From: Cohaesibacter gelatinilyticus
GTDB taxonomy: Bacteria; Pseudomonadota; Alphaproteobacteria; Rhizobiales; Cohaesibacteraceae
Assembly (NCBI RefSeq): GCF_900215605.1
Contig: NZ_OBEL01000001.1
Coordinates: 1,860,001-1,924,000 of the forward strand
DNA: 64,000 nt
Direction of reading: 5' to 3'
Each line of letters opens with the position of its first letter. Within the stretch, counting starts at the first letter, position 1. Below are positions 26,741 to 35,047 of the stretch, piece after piece. The notes below the pieces were generated by a model that ran no database searches, was not told the origin of the DNA, and was given only the letters and a program-made list of their open reading frames with translations. The position numbers and the translations under genes are program-made.

Positions 26741-27256
26741 ATGATACAATCTCTCTCATCACTTCTACATGAAATGAAGCAAAACTGGCCCCAAGCAACC
26801 GATGTAAATTCCGATCTTTACTTGAGCCTGGATCGTCTGAAGCATCTGATGGATTATCACGCAGGTTTGGCTCTTGCCCGCCACGGTCTTACCAATGCCT
26901 CTTTCGATACATTGGTGCGATTGAGAGTAAGTTCTGAGGCTGGTCCTTTATCCCCGACCGAGATCCGCCAGAATATCATGGTGACATCAGGCGGCATGAC
27001 CAAGATCCTGAAAACCCTGGAATCCAGGGGCTATATTGAACGGATGGCCAATGAAAAAGACGGTCGCTCTTCCCTTGTCCAACTGACCAGGAAAGGTATG
27101 GATCTGGCAGAAATTGCCATGAGGGATGTTATGAAAAGTGACGACGAGCTTACCAGTCGAGCCCTTAACCAGAAAGAACTGACGGCTCTTGCCAATACAC
27201 TGAAGGACATAGTCGACAAGATTGAGAAAAATTCCCCCAGTCCGATATTACCGTGA
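26741..27256 (+). CDS. MarR family transcriptional regulator
   Basis: A 171-residue winged-helix regulator: DTLVRLRVSSEAGPLSPTE is helix 2, GGMTKILKTLESRGYIER the recognition helix and ANEKDGRSSLVQLTRKG the wing with the usual D-x-R-S/R turn. It is divergent from the PACE transporter, with palindromes in between, so it probably represses that pump until a toxic ligand binds. GGAAAGAG precedes the ATG at about 10 bases. Confidence 0.88.
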   Translation: MIQSLSSLLHEMKQNWPQATDVNSDLYLSLDRLKHLMDYHAGLALARHGLTNASFDTLVRLRVSSEAGPLSPTEIRQNIMVTSGGMTKILKTLESRGYIERMANEKDGRSSLVQLTRKGMDLAEIAMRDVMKSDDELTSRALNQKELTALANTLKDIVDKIEKNSPSPILP

Positions 27257-27269
27257 AGGAACAATAAGC

Positions 27270-27959
27270 TCAGTCACGACCACATCGTTGAACTGTTCGC
27301 AAAAAATCATGCAATTCTCGCCCGGTCTCTTTCAGAAAGGCCTCCTGCAAGACTTGCAAATGGCGAATTTTATCGACACGAAAGGAGCGAAAATCCTCAC
27401 GAGTCTCGCACCAACCCAACACAGTCCAGACCTTGCCCCAGAAAAACAACCCCAATGGCCGAACTTTGCGTACTGTCAGCTTACCTTCCAGACTTTCATA
27501 ATCGATCCGAATATAGGATCGCAAATCGGTCGCCTGCCGTAATTCATCCAATTTGAGTTTGATCTCTAGCGGCATCATGAAATCAGGAGCGAACATGTTG
27601 GCGTCTTGAAGCTGAGAACGCATGCCCTCTGGCAATACCGTCTCGATCTTGACCAAGGCCTCTCGAGCCGCTTGCGCTATTTCCTGCCCGGCCCAGGCCT
27701 CTGCCATTCGAGCTCCTATCACCAATGCGGCAATTTCATCAGCTTTGAAGGAAAGAGGAGGCAAATGATAATCACTGGACAGCACATATCCAACGCCTGC
27801 CTCACCTTCAATGGGAACACCATTGGCCTGAAGATCAGCCAAGTCACGATAGATCGTGCGCTTTGAGACCTCAAGACGCTCGGCAAGGCCTTGCGCGGTC
27901 AGCAAACGCCCACCGCGCAGATGCTGCACAATCTCGAACAAACGATCAGCGCGCCGCAT
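27270..27959 (-). CDS. YafY-type HTH/WYL domain transcriptional regulator
   Basis: A 229-residue DeoR/YafY-like protein: N-terminal helix-turn-helix (TAQGLAERLEVSKRTIYRDL), then a WYL domain (YIRIDYESLEG, LGWCETREDFRSFRVDKI). WYL proteins sense an unknown ligand, often nucleic acids or metabolites. It ends convergent with the marR gene, and a VOC gene lies 17 bp upstream on the same strand, so the VOC protein and this regulator are probably co-transcribed. Confidence 0.85.
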   Translation of the reverse strand: MRRADRLFEIVQHLRGGRLLTAQGLAERLEVSKRTIYRDLADLQANGVPIEGEAGVGYVLSSDYHLPPLSFKADEIAALVIGARMAEAWAGQEIAQAAREALVKIETVLPEGMRSQLQDANMFAPDFMMPLEIKLKLDELRQATDLRSYIRIDYESLEGKLTVRKVRPLGLFFWGKVWTVLGWCETREDFRSFRVDKIRHLQVLQEAFLKETGRELHDFLRTVQRCGRD

Positions 27960-27976
27960 GGCCTGTTCCCTTCAAC

Positions 27977-28366
27977 TTACCCCTGATGCAAACCAACCGG
28001 TGTGCCATCGATATCAGAAATGATGGCAATGTCACCAACTTCATTAGGAAGAGCCATCTTGGGCATGACAACACTGCCGCCCAGTCCTTCGACCCGACCA
28101 AGCGCACCATCAAGATCACTACATGCGAGATAAATCACCACACCGCCGCTCGCTGGTTGAACGTTATTGGCAGGCGTCACTGCACCCGTTACCCCATCTT
28201 CATTCTGCTTGGGGAACATGGCAAATGGCATCTGCATGTCACCCTCCCCCATTGTTTCCCGGCTCAGCTTGATACCAAGCAAGCCTTGATAGAAGGCAAT
28301 GCTCTTTTCAAAGTCAGTCGCCGGAATAGAAAACCATGTTACTGCATTCTTTGGATCTTGGGTCAT
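27977..28366 (-). CDS. VOC family protein (glyoxalase-like)
   Basis: A 129-residue single-domain vicinal oxygen chelate protein: TWFSIPATDFEKSIAFYQGLLG at the start and GDIAIISDIDGTPVGLHQG at the end, as in PhnB/glyoxalase-like stress proteins. The metal-ligand positions of true glyoxalases are not all present. ATG 28366 is preceded by GGAG at 6 bases; the frame is open to 28423. It is 17 bp upstream of the YafY-type regulator gene. Confidence 0.8.
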   Translation of the reverse strand: MTQDPKNAVTWFSIPATDFEKSIAFYQGLLGIKLSRETMGEGDMQMPFAMFPKQNEDGVTGAVTPANNVQPASGGVVIYLACSDLDGALGRVEGLGGSVVMPKMALPNEVGDIAIISDIDGTPVGLHQG

Positions 28367-28512
28367 CTTTAGCTCCATTTCAGTTACGTGGCCAAGCCAC
28401 AAATCCAACATGAAATGGACCATAACAATGCCCTGCTGACAGCATAGTGTCAGCAGTCTTCGCGATCTGTGTGATTTCTCACAGTTAGAAATTCAGGCTC
28501 CTATATGCCTGC

Positions 28513-30114
28513 TCAGCTACTATCCCCGTTAGATGAGGATGCAAGATCTGAAACCGCCTTGCCTGCATCCAGCAAGCCATGCCCAAAGTCCGGGTCACGT
28601 CCGGCGTCACCAAGATCACGGGCAGCAATCGCCAGATATTCCTTGATCTTGTCAGGGGACAATCCCTGCACACGTTCCAGCATCAATGCCACGGAACCGG
28701 AAATATAAGCAGCAGCCATGGAAGTACCGCTTTCCAACGCATAGCCTTCTTCGCCGCTTGCAACCAGAACATCCACACCAGGCGCTGCAATCTCGACATG
28801 TCCGCCACGATTGGCAAAGTCATAAAGGCCATCATCTGCGTCTGTCGCGGTCACAGCGATCACATTGTCATAAGCAGCAGGATAAGCAGCCGGTGCCCCT
28901 ACCCCTTCATTGCCGGCCGCAGCAATAGCAATCACACCACGCTCCGACGCTTTCTCAAGAACCGCTTTGATCAGCGGGTCCTGGTCACCAGCAAATGACA
29001 GATTGAGAATATTCGCCCCATTGGCAATAGCCCAGTCAATACCACGAGCAATATCATAACTATCGGCAGTGACATATCCTTCTTCACTCGTCGCAAAGAC
29101 TTGTGCGGATAGCAACTTTACTTCACTGGCAACGCCTCGCATACCCTGACGAGCAGCAATGATTGAGGCAACCGCAGTACCGTGATGCGTATCAAGCTTG
29201 GCACTTTTTTTGGCAAAAGCCGTGAAGCGGCCAGAGACCTTGTCTACCAAAGCAGGATGCGAACTCGAAATACCGCTATCGATCACCGCCAGTGTCACCC
29301 CCTTACCTCGCTGTGCAATGGTCTGCGCCGTAAGGTTCAGCTTATCAAAGGCATATTGCAGTCCATCTGGCAATTCTTCCTCAGCCACCCCCTTGCTCGC
29401 GGCTGAGGTTTGAGCAGGATAGTAGAGATAAGAAGGTTGGGCTTTTTGCAAACGTGGATCAGATCCTAATTTTGCTAACTCAGCAGGCTTCATCCCCTTT
29501 GGGTAAGCCAGCTTCAAATAAATCTGATCCAGCAAACCAAGGCGTATCTGTGCCAGCCGCCTCAGGTCATACTGTTGGAGAAATTCCGAAACTTCTTTCT
29601 GACTGATGCCAGGTTTCAGAGCCACTACAAAGTGCTTTTTGCTCATCAACGGTTTGAAACCGATACGATAAGTACCAGGCTTTGGACGTCCCAACCGTAT
29701 CATTTCTGGCAGGGCTACACGGACAATCCTGGCCTTCCGAGGCCGCTTGGTCTTGCGAACACGTCTAGGCTTTTTCGGCTTTTTATATTTGGGACCATTT
29801 CTACCTGCAGATGGTGGCGGGGAGCCATAAACGGGAGGATCTTTGCGCGCACGTGCTCTTTGACGGGCTTTTTCAGCAGCGATGCCAAGAATGATCCCGA
29901 CACCAAGGCCAATCGCTGCTCCAGCGGCATTGCTACCCCGGTTGCCTTTGGGTCGATGAATATCGTTGGACGGAGGCGGGGGCGTGGCACCGGGATATTG
30001 TGCCCAGGTTTCGCCAAGGCTACCCATAACCAACGAACCTGCCAAAGCGAGGCAAAGGGAAGATCGCAAAGCGACCTTTGCAAGGAGCTTTCCATAGTTT
30101 CGATCTTGAACCAT
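28513..30114 (-). CDS. S8 family (subtilisin-like) serine protease with I9-like prodomain
   Basis: A 533-residue protein with a signal peptide (about 1-39, WAQ), a Gly/Ala-rich hydrophobic patch (about 63-80), a strongly basic linker rich in Lys/Arg/Pro (about 101-134), an I9-like prodomain (about 161-233, HFVVALKPGISQKE) and a subtilisin catalytic domain: Asp279 in AVIDSGI, His311 in THHGTAVAS, oxyanion Asn402 in AAAGNEG and Ser465 in SGTSMAAA. It is exported and likely self-processes. ATG 30114 is chosen for GGAG at 6 bases; GTG 30132 is open. The gene is downstream of an ECF sigma and its anti-sigma, with 80 bp between, so it probably belongs to their operon. Confidence 0.85.
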   Translation of the reverse strand: MVQDRNYGKLLAKVALRSSLCLALAGSLVMGSLGETWAQYPGATPPPPSNDIHRPKGNRGSNAAGAAIGLGVGIILGIAAEKARQRARARKDPPVYGSPPPSAGRNGPKYKKPKKPRRVRKTKRPRKARIVRVALPEMIRLGRPKPGTYRIGFKPLMSKKHFVVALKPGISQKEVSEFLQQYDLRRLAQIRLGLLDQIYLKLAYPKGMKPAELAKLGSDPRLQKAQPSYLYYPAQTSAASKGVAEEELPDGLQYAFDKLNLTAQTIAQRGKGVTLAVIDSGISSSHPALVDKVSGRFTAFAKKSAKLDTHHGTAVASIIAARQGMRGVASEVKLLSAQVFATSEEGYVTADSYDIARGIDWAIANGANILNLSFAGDQDPLIKAVLEKASERGVIAIAAAGNEGVGAPAAYPAAYDNVIAVTATDADDGLYDFANRGGHVEIAAPGVDVLVASGEEGYALESGTSMAAAYISGSVALMLERVQGLSPDKIKEYLAIAARDLGDAGRDPDFGHGLLDAGKAVSDLASSSNGDSS

Positions 30115-30194
30115 TTCGCTCTCCATCCTCACATCTTACACTTGCACCATTATTATTCGAAAGCACATCCAGCAGGTTCTGTTCATATGCAGGT

Positions 30195-30935
30195 CTATTT
30201 GGTAACAGACACGAACTTCACCAGAGTTTTTTGTTGTGCCAAATCCTTTGACAACATCTTGGCCCCACCTTCTGGCAATTTATCTTCAGCGACAAAAATC
30301 TCATAGATACCGCCAGCCTTTGGACCTGCAACAATGGTGGCTGAGCTGATTTTCAGCAGTGCGCTGATATCAGAAACTTTCGCATCACTTTTAAAAGCAA
30401 TGAGCAGCTTGGCCCCAACCTGCGCAGATGCAGCCATCATAGCATTTTTTTTGCCCGATGCCGTTTTGAATGCTCCGCTAGGCTCGATGGTCGGAACAGA
30501 TGCCACCTGACCACCTTCAACCGGTCCTGAAGTATCCTGTCGCAGCATTCCACCAATAACCAGTGCTTGTACAACAATAACAACTGCCGCAGCCATCCCA
30601 GCTATTTGCAGAGCGGGACGAGAGAAACCATCAAAGAGGCCAGCAACTTTGGCAAGCAAGCCATTACCAGCTTGACTGATCTGACCTACTGGATCCTTTG
30701 CGCTTTCCTCAACATCAATGCGAGCCATCAGACGATCCAATCCGCCGGGGAGCGGACCACCCAAGGCATCATGCACTTGCTGGGAGGCTATATTTTCCTC
30801 TTCAATCAGCTGAAGCTGAGCACGCATATCGGGATAATCGTCCAGATAGCGATCGACCTGAGACTTTTCTTCGTCACTCAGCAAATCCTTCGCATACCAA
30901 GGAAGCATTTGCTCAATATCCTGATCATATTTCAT
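30195..30935 (-). CDS. Anti-sigma factor with prodomain-like periplasmic region
   Basis: A 246-residue membrane protein: an N-terminal anti-sigma domain (about 1-75; LPWYAKDLLSDEEKSQVDRYL is the LPWYA-type helix of zinc-free anti-sigma factors), one membrane helix (about 108-130) and a C-terminal periplasmic domain (about 174-244). The last part, LLIAFKSDAKVSDISALLK and following, resembles the I9-type prodomain of the adjacent S8 protease in length and strand/helix order. ATG 30935 has GAGGACGAG before it, starting 37 bp after the sigma stop; the frame is open to 30992. Confidence 0.83.
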   Translation of the reverse strand: MKYDQDIEQMLPWYAKDLLSDEEKSQVDRYLDDYPDMRAQLQLIEEENIASQQVHDALGGPLPGGLDRLMARIDVEESAKDPVGQISQAGNGLLAKVAGLFDGFSRPALQIAGMAAAVVIVVQALVIGGMLRQDTSGPVEGGQVASVPTIEPSGAFKTASGKKNAMMAASAQVGAKLLIAFKSDAKVSDISALLKISSATIVAGPKAGGIYEIFVAEDKLPEGGAKMLSKDLAQQKTLVKFVSVTK

Positions 30936-30972
30936 GGTCTCGTCCTCGACATCAGCAGGATCATGTCCCACA

Positions 30973-31542
30973 TCATGGCCATCCCCGGTCAATACCGGCT
31001 TTGCTCATTAGTTCCGACAGCTTTTTGCGAGCATGAAAAACGCGTGTCTTTACCGTATTTTCTGGCACTTCCAGGATCGCCGCAATCTCCTTGATTGGCT
31101 TCTCCTGATAATAGACCAGGTCGATCACTTCCCTGTGTTGCTGTCCCAACCGATTGATACAATCGCGCAAGGCAGCAGCTTTGTCCTGTTTTAGGGTTGC
31201 AACTTCAGGCGTATCGCTCTCATCTTCCAAACCGGAGGCATAATCTTCATCCAGTTCGGCATCTGATCGTTTCCGCAAGATGCTGATCGCCTTGTTTCGC
31301 CCGATGGATATAATCCAGGAGGAAACCTTCGATCGCCCTTCAAACCGTCCAGCTGCACGCCAGACTTCCAGGAAAGTCTCATTGACCAACTCCTCTGCCA
31401 CGGCATCACTTTTCACGAAGCGCAACAGATAACGATAAAGTCGAAGGTGATGCCTTTGATATAAGAGCGCAATGGCATTGCGATCATTGTCGGCAACTTT
31501 TCTTAGTAGCTCAAGATCCCGAGCACTCTCAGATCCAGACAT
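30973..31542 (-). CDS. ECF-type RNA polymerase sigma factor
   Basis: A 189-residue sigma-70 family protein with region 2 (VAEELVNETFLEVWRAAGRF, SSWIISIGRNKAISILRKR) and region 4 (LGQQHREVIDLVYYQEKPI, EVPENTVKTRVFHARKKL). It directs RNA polymerase to envelope or stress genes and is held by the membrane anti-sigma encoded just downstream. Its promoter at 31571-31597 matches the promoter of the divergent BA14K gene, so it is probably autoregulated and likely drives both. Confidence 0.9.
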   Translation of the reverse strand: MSGSESARDLELLRKVADNDRNAIALLYQRHHLRLYRYLLRFVKSDAVAEELVNETFLEVWRAAGRFEGRSKVSSWIISIGRNKAISILRKRSDAELDEDYASGLEDESDTPEVATLKQDKAAALRDCINRLGQQHREVIDLVYYQEKPIKEIAAILEVPENTVKTRVFHARKKLSELMSKAGIDRGWP

Positions 31543-31570
31543 TCACGTTCCATCTCTACTGTCACCTGTA

Positions 31571-31597
31571 GGACGCGGCATACAGTTTTGCGGTTCA
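31571..31597 (-). promoter_or_regulatory. ECF-type promoter of the sigma gene
   Basis: On the minus strand TGAACC (31597-31592), 16 bases, then CGTC (31575-31572), followed by C. It fits the usual ECF -35 GAACC and -10 CGTC boxes and lies 30 bp before the sigma start codon, so transcription would begin close to the ATG. The same pair with identical spacing occurs upstream of the divergent BA14K gene. Confidence 0.65.
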
Positions 31598-31962
31598 ATC
31601 TTTTTTATTATTTTTTCTTTGTGCTCAATCGCACCATCTATAACCCATCCAGCCCATACAGGACACACAAGCAATAGCGTGCCATCGGCATCTCATCTTT
31701 ATCGCCAATTTATTGCTATATTATTGGCACAGGATCTCACCAAGTCCAACCTAAGGGAAATGAATGCCACCCGAATTCTGCTGATAGATCCCTAACAGGC
31801 TTAGGAACAAGCCTACCCTACACAAACCAGTCATCCTCAAAAAAAGCGCGGAACCTATCTATATGGAAGTTAGGCCTCAGACGATCTCAAAGAAAAAAAG
31901 AAAATAAAAATTCATATAAATCAATATCTTATAATAAAAATAAAAATTTCCTGTCTTTTTTC
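31598..31962. other. Intergenic region between ECF cluster and BA14K genes
   Basis: 365 bp with no supportable gene. It holds two T/A-rich tracts (about 31605-31620 and 31890-31955); apart from the two ECF promoters at its ends I see nothing. Confidence 0.5.
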
Positions 31963-31989
31963 TGAACCATTTCTCCCGGCACTGCGTCT
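31963..31989 (+). promoter_or_regulatory. ECF-type promoter of the first BA14K gene
   Basis: TGAACC (31963-31968), 16 bases, then CGTCT (31985-31989). Boxes and spacing match the promoter of the sigma gene, and the first BA14K start codon lies 54 bp further. This makes the gene a candidate target of the neighbouring ECF sigma. Confidence 0.65.
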
Positions 31990-32043
31990 CAAGGACAAGA
32001 GCAAGCAATCAACCGCACTCAACAAAACAAGCAGGAGCCGATC

Positions 32044-32400
32044 ATGTTTAGCAAGTCTTTGAAAACCCTTTCTCTTATCGCAGCCCTGGCAACCGTCACC
32101 ACTTTTGCCATTCCACAACAGGAAGCACAGGCCGCAAGTGGCCGTAACGCAGCCTTTGCAGTAGGCGCGATCACAGGTCTGGCAGTCGGCGCGATGGCAA
32201 CACATGCATCTGCTCACCGTCACAATGGTCATTATCACAGCCGCTATGATGGACATAGCCACGGTCACTCTCATGGTTATGCCCGCCCTGCACCTTGGAC
32301 AGGCGCATGGTATGACTATTGTTCAGCACGCTATCGTTCTTTCAACCCACGCACTGGGTATTTTGTAACCTATAGTGGCCACCGTCGTTTCTGCCGTTAA
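32044..32400 (+). CDS. BA14K family secreted protein
   Basis: A 118-residue exported protein with a signal peptide (about 1-31, ending EAQA) and a C-terminal BA14K domain (WTGAWYDYCSARYRSF, then RTGYFVTYSGHRRFCR) with two cysteines that could pair. Between them is a His-rich stretch with repeated HGHSHGH and HRHNGHYHS. BA14K is the 14-kDa immunoreactive outer protein of Brucella. AGGAGC precedes ATG. It lies beside a paralog at 32585 and carries an ECF-like promoter. Confidence 0.87.
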   Translation: MFSKSLKTLSLIAALATVTTFAIPQQEAQAASGRNAAFAVGAITGLAVGAMATHASAHRHNGHYHSRYDGHSHGHSHGYARPAPWTGAWYDYCSARYRSFNPRTGYFVTYSGHRRFCR

Positions 32401-32425
32401 GCCCACACAGAGAACTTAGTCAAAA

Positions 32426-32452
32426 AGAAGCCGGTCTAACACCGGCTTTCTT
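32426..32452 (+). terminator. Intrinsic terminator between BA14K paralogs
   Basis: AAGCCGGT and ACCGGCTT pair over CTAAC, followed by TCTTG. It isolates the two BA14K genes. Confidence 0.75.
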
Positions 32453-32584
32453 GCTGACGCATTTTTGATTCTCTTATCATGGATAACATCATCAAATTTC
32501 CGCCACTATGCTATGATATATTAGCAACCACGCTGCATGGGTGCAACATACGTAAGAAAAAGCGAACAACAGGAGACCGCCAGG

Positions 32585-33010
32585 ATGATCAAGAAACTGA
32601 CTTCATTGGCCCTGCTCGTTGCCCTAATTCCGGCTTTGAGCATTGCCTTGCCATCTAACGAGGCACAAGCCAAAAACGGACGAAATGCTGCCTTTGTTGC
32701 CGGCTTGGCAATTGGTGCGCTCGGTGGAGCTGCATTTGTCCATAGCAATCAGTATCATAGAGGATATTGGAACACGCCGCGCAACCATTACCATCGCAAT
32801 TTCAAACGTGGTTGGCATCGTCACAACGGTGTACGACATCGGCATATTTCACCGAGATACTACCGCCCGGTACGCGTGAAGAAATATTATGGTCGTCCAA
32901 AGCCATGGACCGGTGCCTGGTATCGCTATTGCCATGAACGCTACCGTTCCTTCAATCCACGCACAGGTTATTTCACGACTTATAGTGGCCGGAAACGTTT
33001 CTGCCGTTAA
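32585..33010 (+). CDS. BA14K family secreted protein (paralog)
   Basis: A 141-residue paralog of the preceding protein: signal peptide (about 1-30, NEAQA), a Gly/Ala hydrophobic segment, a basic His/Arg-rich middle (HNHYHRNF, RHHNGVRHRH-like) and the C-terminal BA14K domain (WTGAWYRYCHERYRSF to RFCR). The two share the last 40 residues almost exactly. ATG 32585 gives the signal peptide and has AGGAGACC before it. No ECF-like promoter is visible in the gap, so it may have a separate promoter, as a terminator lies between the two genes. Confidence 0.85.
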   Translation: MIKKLTSLALLVALIPALSIALPSNEAQAKNGRNAAFVAGLAIGALGGAAFVHSNQYHRGYWNTPRNHYHRNFKRGWHRHNGVRHRHISPRYYRPVRVKKYYGRPKPWTGAWYRYCHERYRSFNPRTGYFTTYSGRKRFCR

Positions 33011-33065
33011 AGCAGGGCTCACAAGAAATTCCACCCATCCATTGATTGGGCATCCCACAAGCAAA

Positions 33066-33102
33066 AAGCCGCCTTCCTGTTCAGGAAAGGCGGCTTCTTT
33101 TT
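33066..33102. terminator. Strong terminator after BA14K genes
   Basis: AAGCCGCCTTCCT pairs with AGGAAAGGCGGCTT with one bulge over GTTC, then CTTTTTAT follows. Confidence 0.8.
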
Positions 33103-33122
33103 ATCTTGCACCAGATTGTCTA

Positions 33123-33314
33123 TCAGGGACGTGTTGCGGCCAGCTTGATCGCAGCACTGAGCTTTTCGCGATCACCAACCTCATTGGCCAGTATAAGCAC
33201 CAACTTGGCGTTCATCAGCTGTTGCTCGTCATCGCTCATATCCCGCTGAGAATCGATCAACTCCTTATAGAAGTCATCATGATCCGGGATATTCATTTCA
33301 TTTTTCAAAGCCAT
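33123..33314 (-). CDS. DUF2783 domain-containing protein
   Basis: A 63-residue helical protein of the DUF2783 family (DFYKELIDSQRDMSDDEQQL). These small proteins occur next to FAD-dependent aromatic hydroxylases, as here, where the flavoprotein gene ends 11 bp upstream. Function is unknown; it may be a small subunit or stabilising factor. AAGGAGATCC precedes the ATG. It is the last gene of the catabolic cluster 33123-35605. Confidence 0.82.
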   Translation of the reverse strand: MALKNEMNIPDHDDFYKELIDSQRDMSDDEQQLMNAKLVLILANEVGDREKLSAAIKLAATRP

Positions 33315-33325
33315 GATGGATCTCC

Positions 33326-34936
33326 TTAATTCGTACAGGTCGCACGCGCGATTGCCGCAATAATCTTGGCTTCATCAAACCCACGCCAACGTGCAGCAAC
33401 ATGTTGATCAGGACGAACAAGATAAGTGGTTCCTTCCCTGGCATCATAACGATCAGCGAAAACGCCTTTGACATCGTTCAGGTCAGAGCCGATGGAAACA
33501 ACCTTGGCAGAGGCAACACCAGCATCCACACTATCCTGAGGCTTGTCACCAACAACCAGAATCATGAACTCGCCACCGATCTGATTCAGCAACCAGCTAT
33601 CAGCGCCATCTTTCTTGATCGGAGCATCAGCACAATTGGTACCCGGCACCATCAAACCAGCAAACTCATCTTCATCAGCAGTGTTAAGAGACGAATTAAC
33701 ATAAGGCGTAGGGACGGAAAGACGACCGGAATTCACCAAAGGCTTGGCAAAATCTGTCAACTCCGCTAGCTCGAGCACCGCATCGCGGTAGAAGCGACTA
33801 CCTTTGGATTTTGGTGTGATGAAATCTGTCGCACGGGTAGAATTGAGCAGATTATCATCTGCAGCAAAAGCCCGCTCTTCATGATAGGTGTCAATCAGAC
33901 CGATCGGTGCCTTTCCCTCCAGAACCAGCTTCATTTTCCAGCCCAGATTATCGATATCCTGCACACCGGTATTGGCACCACGCGCACCAAATGGAGAAAC
34001 CTGATGGGCGGCATCACCAGCAAAGATCACGCGTCCATGACGGAACTGATCGATCCGACGGCAAGCAAACTGATAAACAGAGGCCCATTCCAATTCAAAA
34101 TCAACATCATCGCCCAACATGGCTTTTACGCGCGGGATGATATTTTCCGGTTTTTTCTCTTCTTCCGGATCGGTTTCCCAACCGAGCTGGAAGTCCAGAC
34201 GCCAGACATTATCCGGCTGCATATGCAACAATGCTGACTGATTGCGATGGAATGGAGGATCAAACCAGAACCAACGCTCTGGCGGAAAGTCCGCTTTCAT
34301 CTCGATATCAGCAATCAGGAAGCGGTCCATGAAGAACTGACCGGTAAAATCAGCACCGACCATTTTGCGCAGATCGGAATTGGCACCATCACAACCAATC
34401 ACCCAGTCTGCTTCCATCTTGAAGACCCCATCCGGAGTTTCAATTGTCAGCACCGCATGATCATCCATCTGCTTGATCGAAATCAGCTTATGTTTCCAGC
34501 ACAGATTGATCTTGTCATCTTTCAGACACTCATCAACCATATATTCTTCGAGATAATATTGCTGCAGATTGATCATTGCTGGCATTTTGTGGTCATCTTC
34601 GGCCAGCAGATCAAACTGGTAAGCCAGCTTGTCCTTGAAATAGACCTTGCCAAGCTTCCAGTTGACGCCTTTTTCAACCATACGTTCGCCACAGCCAAGA
34701 CGATCCCAGATCTCCAGCGGACGTTTTGCATAACATACAGCGCGGGAGCCAAAACTCACCGTGTTATTGTCATCCAGCACAACAACTTCAATGCCCTGCT
34801 GGGCAAAATCCAGTGCGGCGGTCAAGCCGATTGGTCCAGCACCAACCACCACGACAGGATGCCGCTTGATCGTGCCGTTTTTCTGTTCATCCGAACAAAC
34901 ATATTCATATTCAGGAAAAGTATAAGTATTGAGCAT
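33326..34936 (-). CDS. FAD-dependent aromatic hydroxylase (class A monooxygenase)
   Basis: A 536-residue flavoprotein of the MhpA/pentachlorophenol 4-monooxygenase type: VVVVGAGPIGLTAALDFAQQ (FAD-binding), the DG motif WVIGCDGANSDLRK, and GDAAHQVSPFGARGANTGVQD. The C-terminal third (about 400-536) is the thioredoxin-like dimerisation domain of this class. It would hydroxylate a phenolic or phenylpropionic substrate with NAD(P)H and O2. ATG 34936 has GAAGGA just before; the frame is open to 34951 with GTG. It shares the cluster with DUF2783 and a VOC protein. Confidence 0.87.
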   Translation of the reverse strand: MLNTYTFPEYEYVCSDEQKNGTIKRHPVVVVGAGPIGLTAALDFAQQGIEVVVLDDNNTVSFGSRAVCYAKRPLEIWDRLGCGERMVEKGVNWKLGKVYFKDKLAYQFDLLAEDDHKMPAMINLQQYYLEEYMVDECLKDDKINLCWKHKLISIKQMDDHAVLTIETPDGVFKMEADWVIGCDGANSDLRKMVGADFTGQFFMDRFLIADIEMKADFPPERWFWFDPPFHRNQSALLHMQPDNVWRLDFQLGWETDPEEEKKPENIIPRVKAMLGDDVDFELEWASVYQFACRRIDQFRHGRVIFAGDAAHQVSPFGARGANTGVQDIDNLGWKMKLVLEGKAPIGLIDTYHEERAFAADDNLLNSTRATDFITPKSKGSRFYRDAVLELAELTDFAKPLVNSGRLSVPTPYVNSSLNTADEDEFAGLMVPGTNCADAPIKKDGADSWLLNQIGGEFMILVVGDKPQDSVDAGVASAKVVSIGSDLNDVKGVFADRYDAREGTTYLVRPDQHVAARWRGFDEAKIIAAIARATCTN

Positions 34937-35047
34937 TGGTCCTTCTTCCACTCAATCTCGCCGCCAGAGCAAAGCAGACGGGAAGAGATGAGAGCCTAAG
35001 TTTACATCAGCCAGCTCTCATCCAGAATTAAATATGGAAATTAAGGC

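Noticed and set aside
31472-31795. 107-residue open frame across the sigma gene start
   Set aside because: It overlaps the 5' end of the sigma gene and its promoter on the opposite strand and has a random composition.
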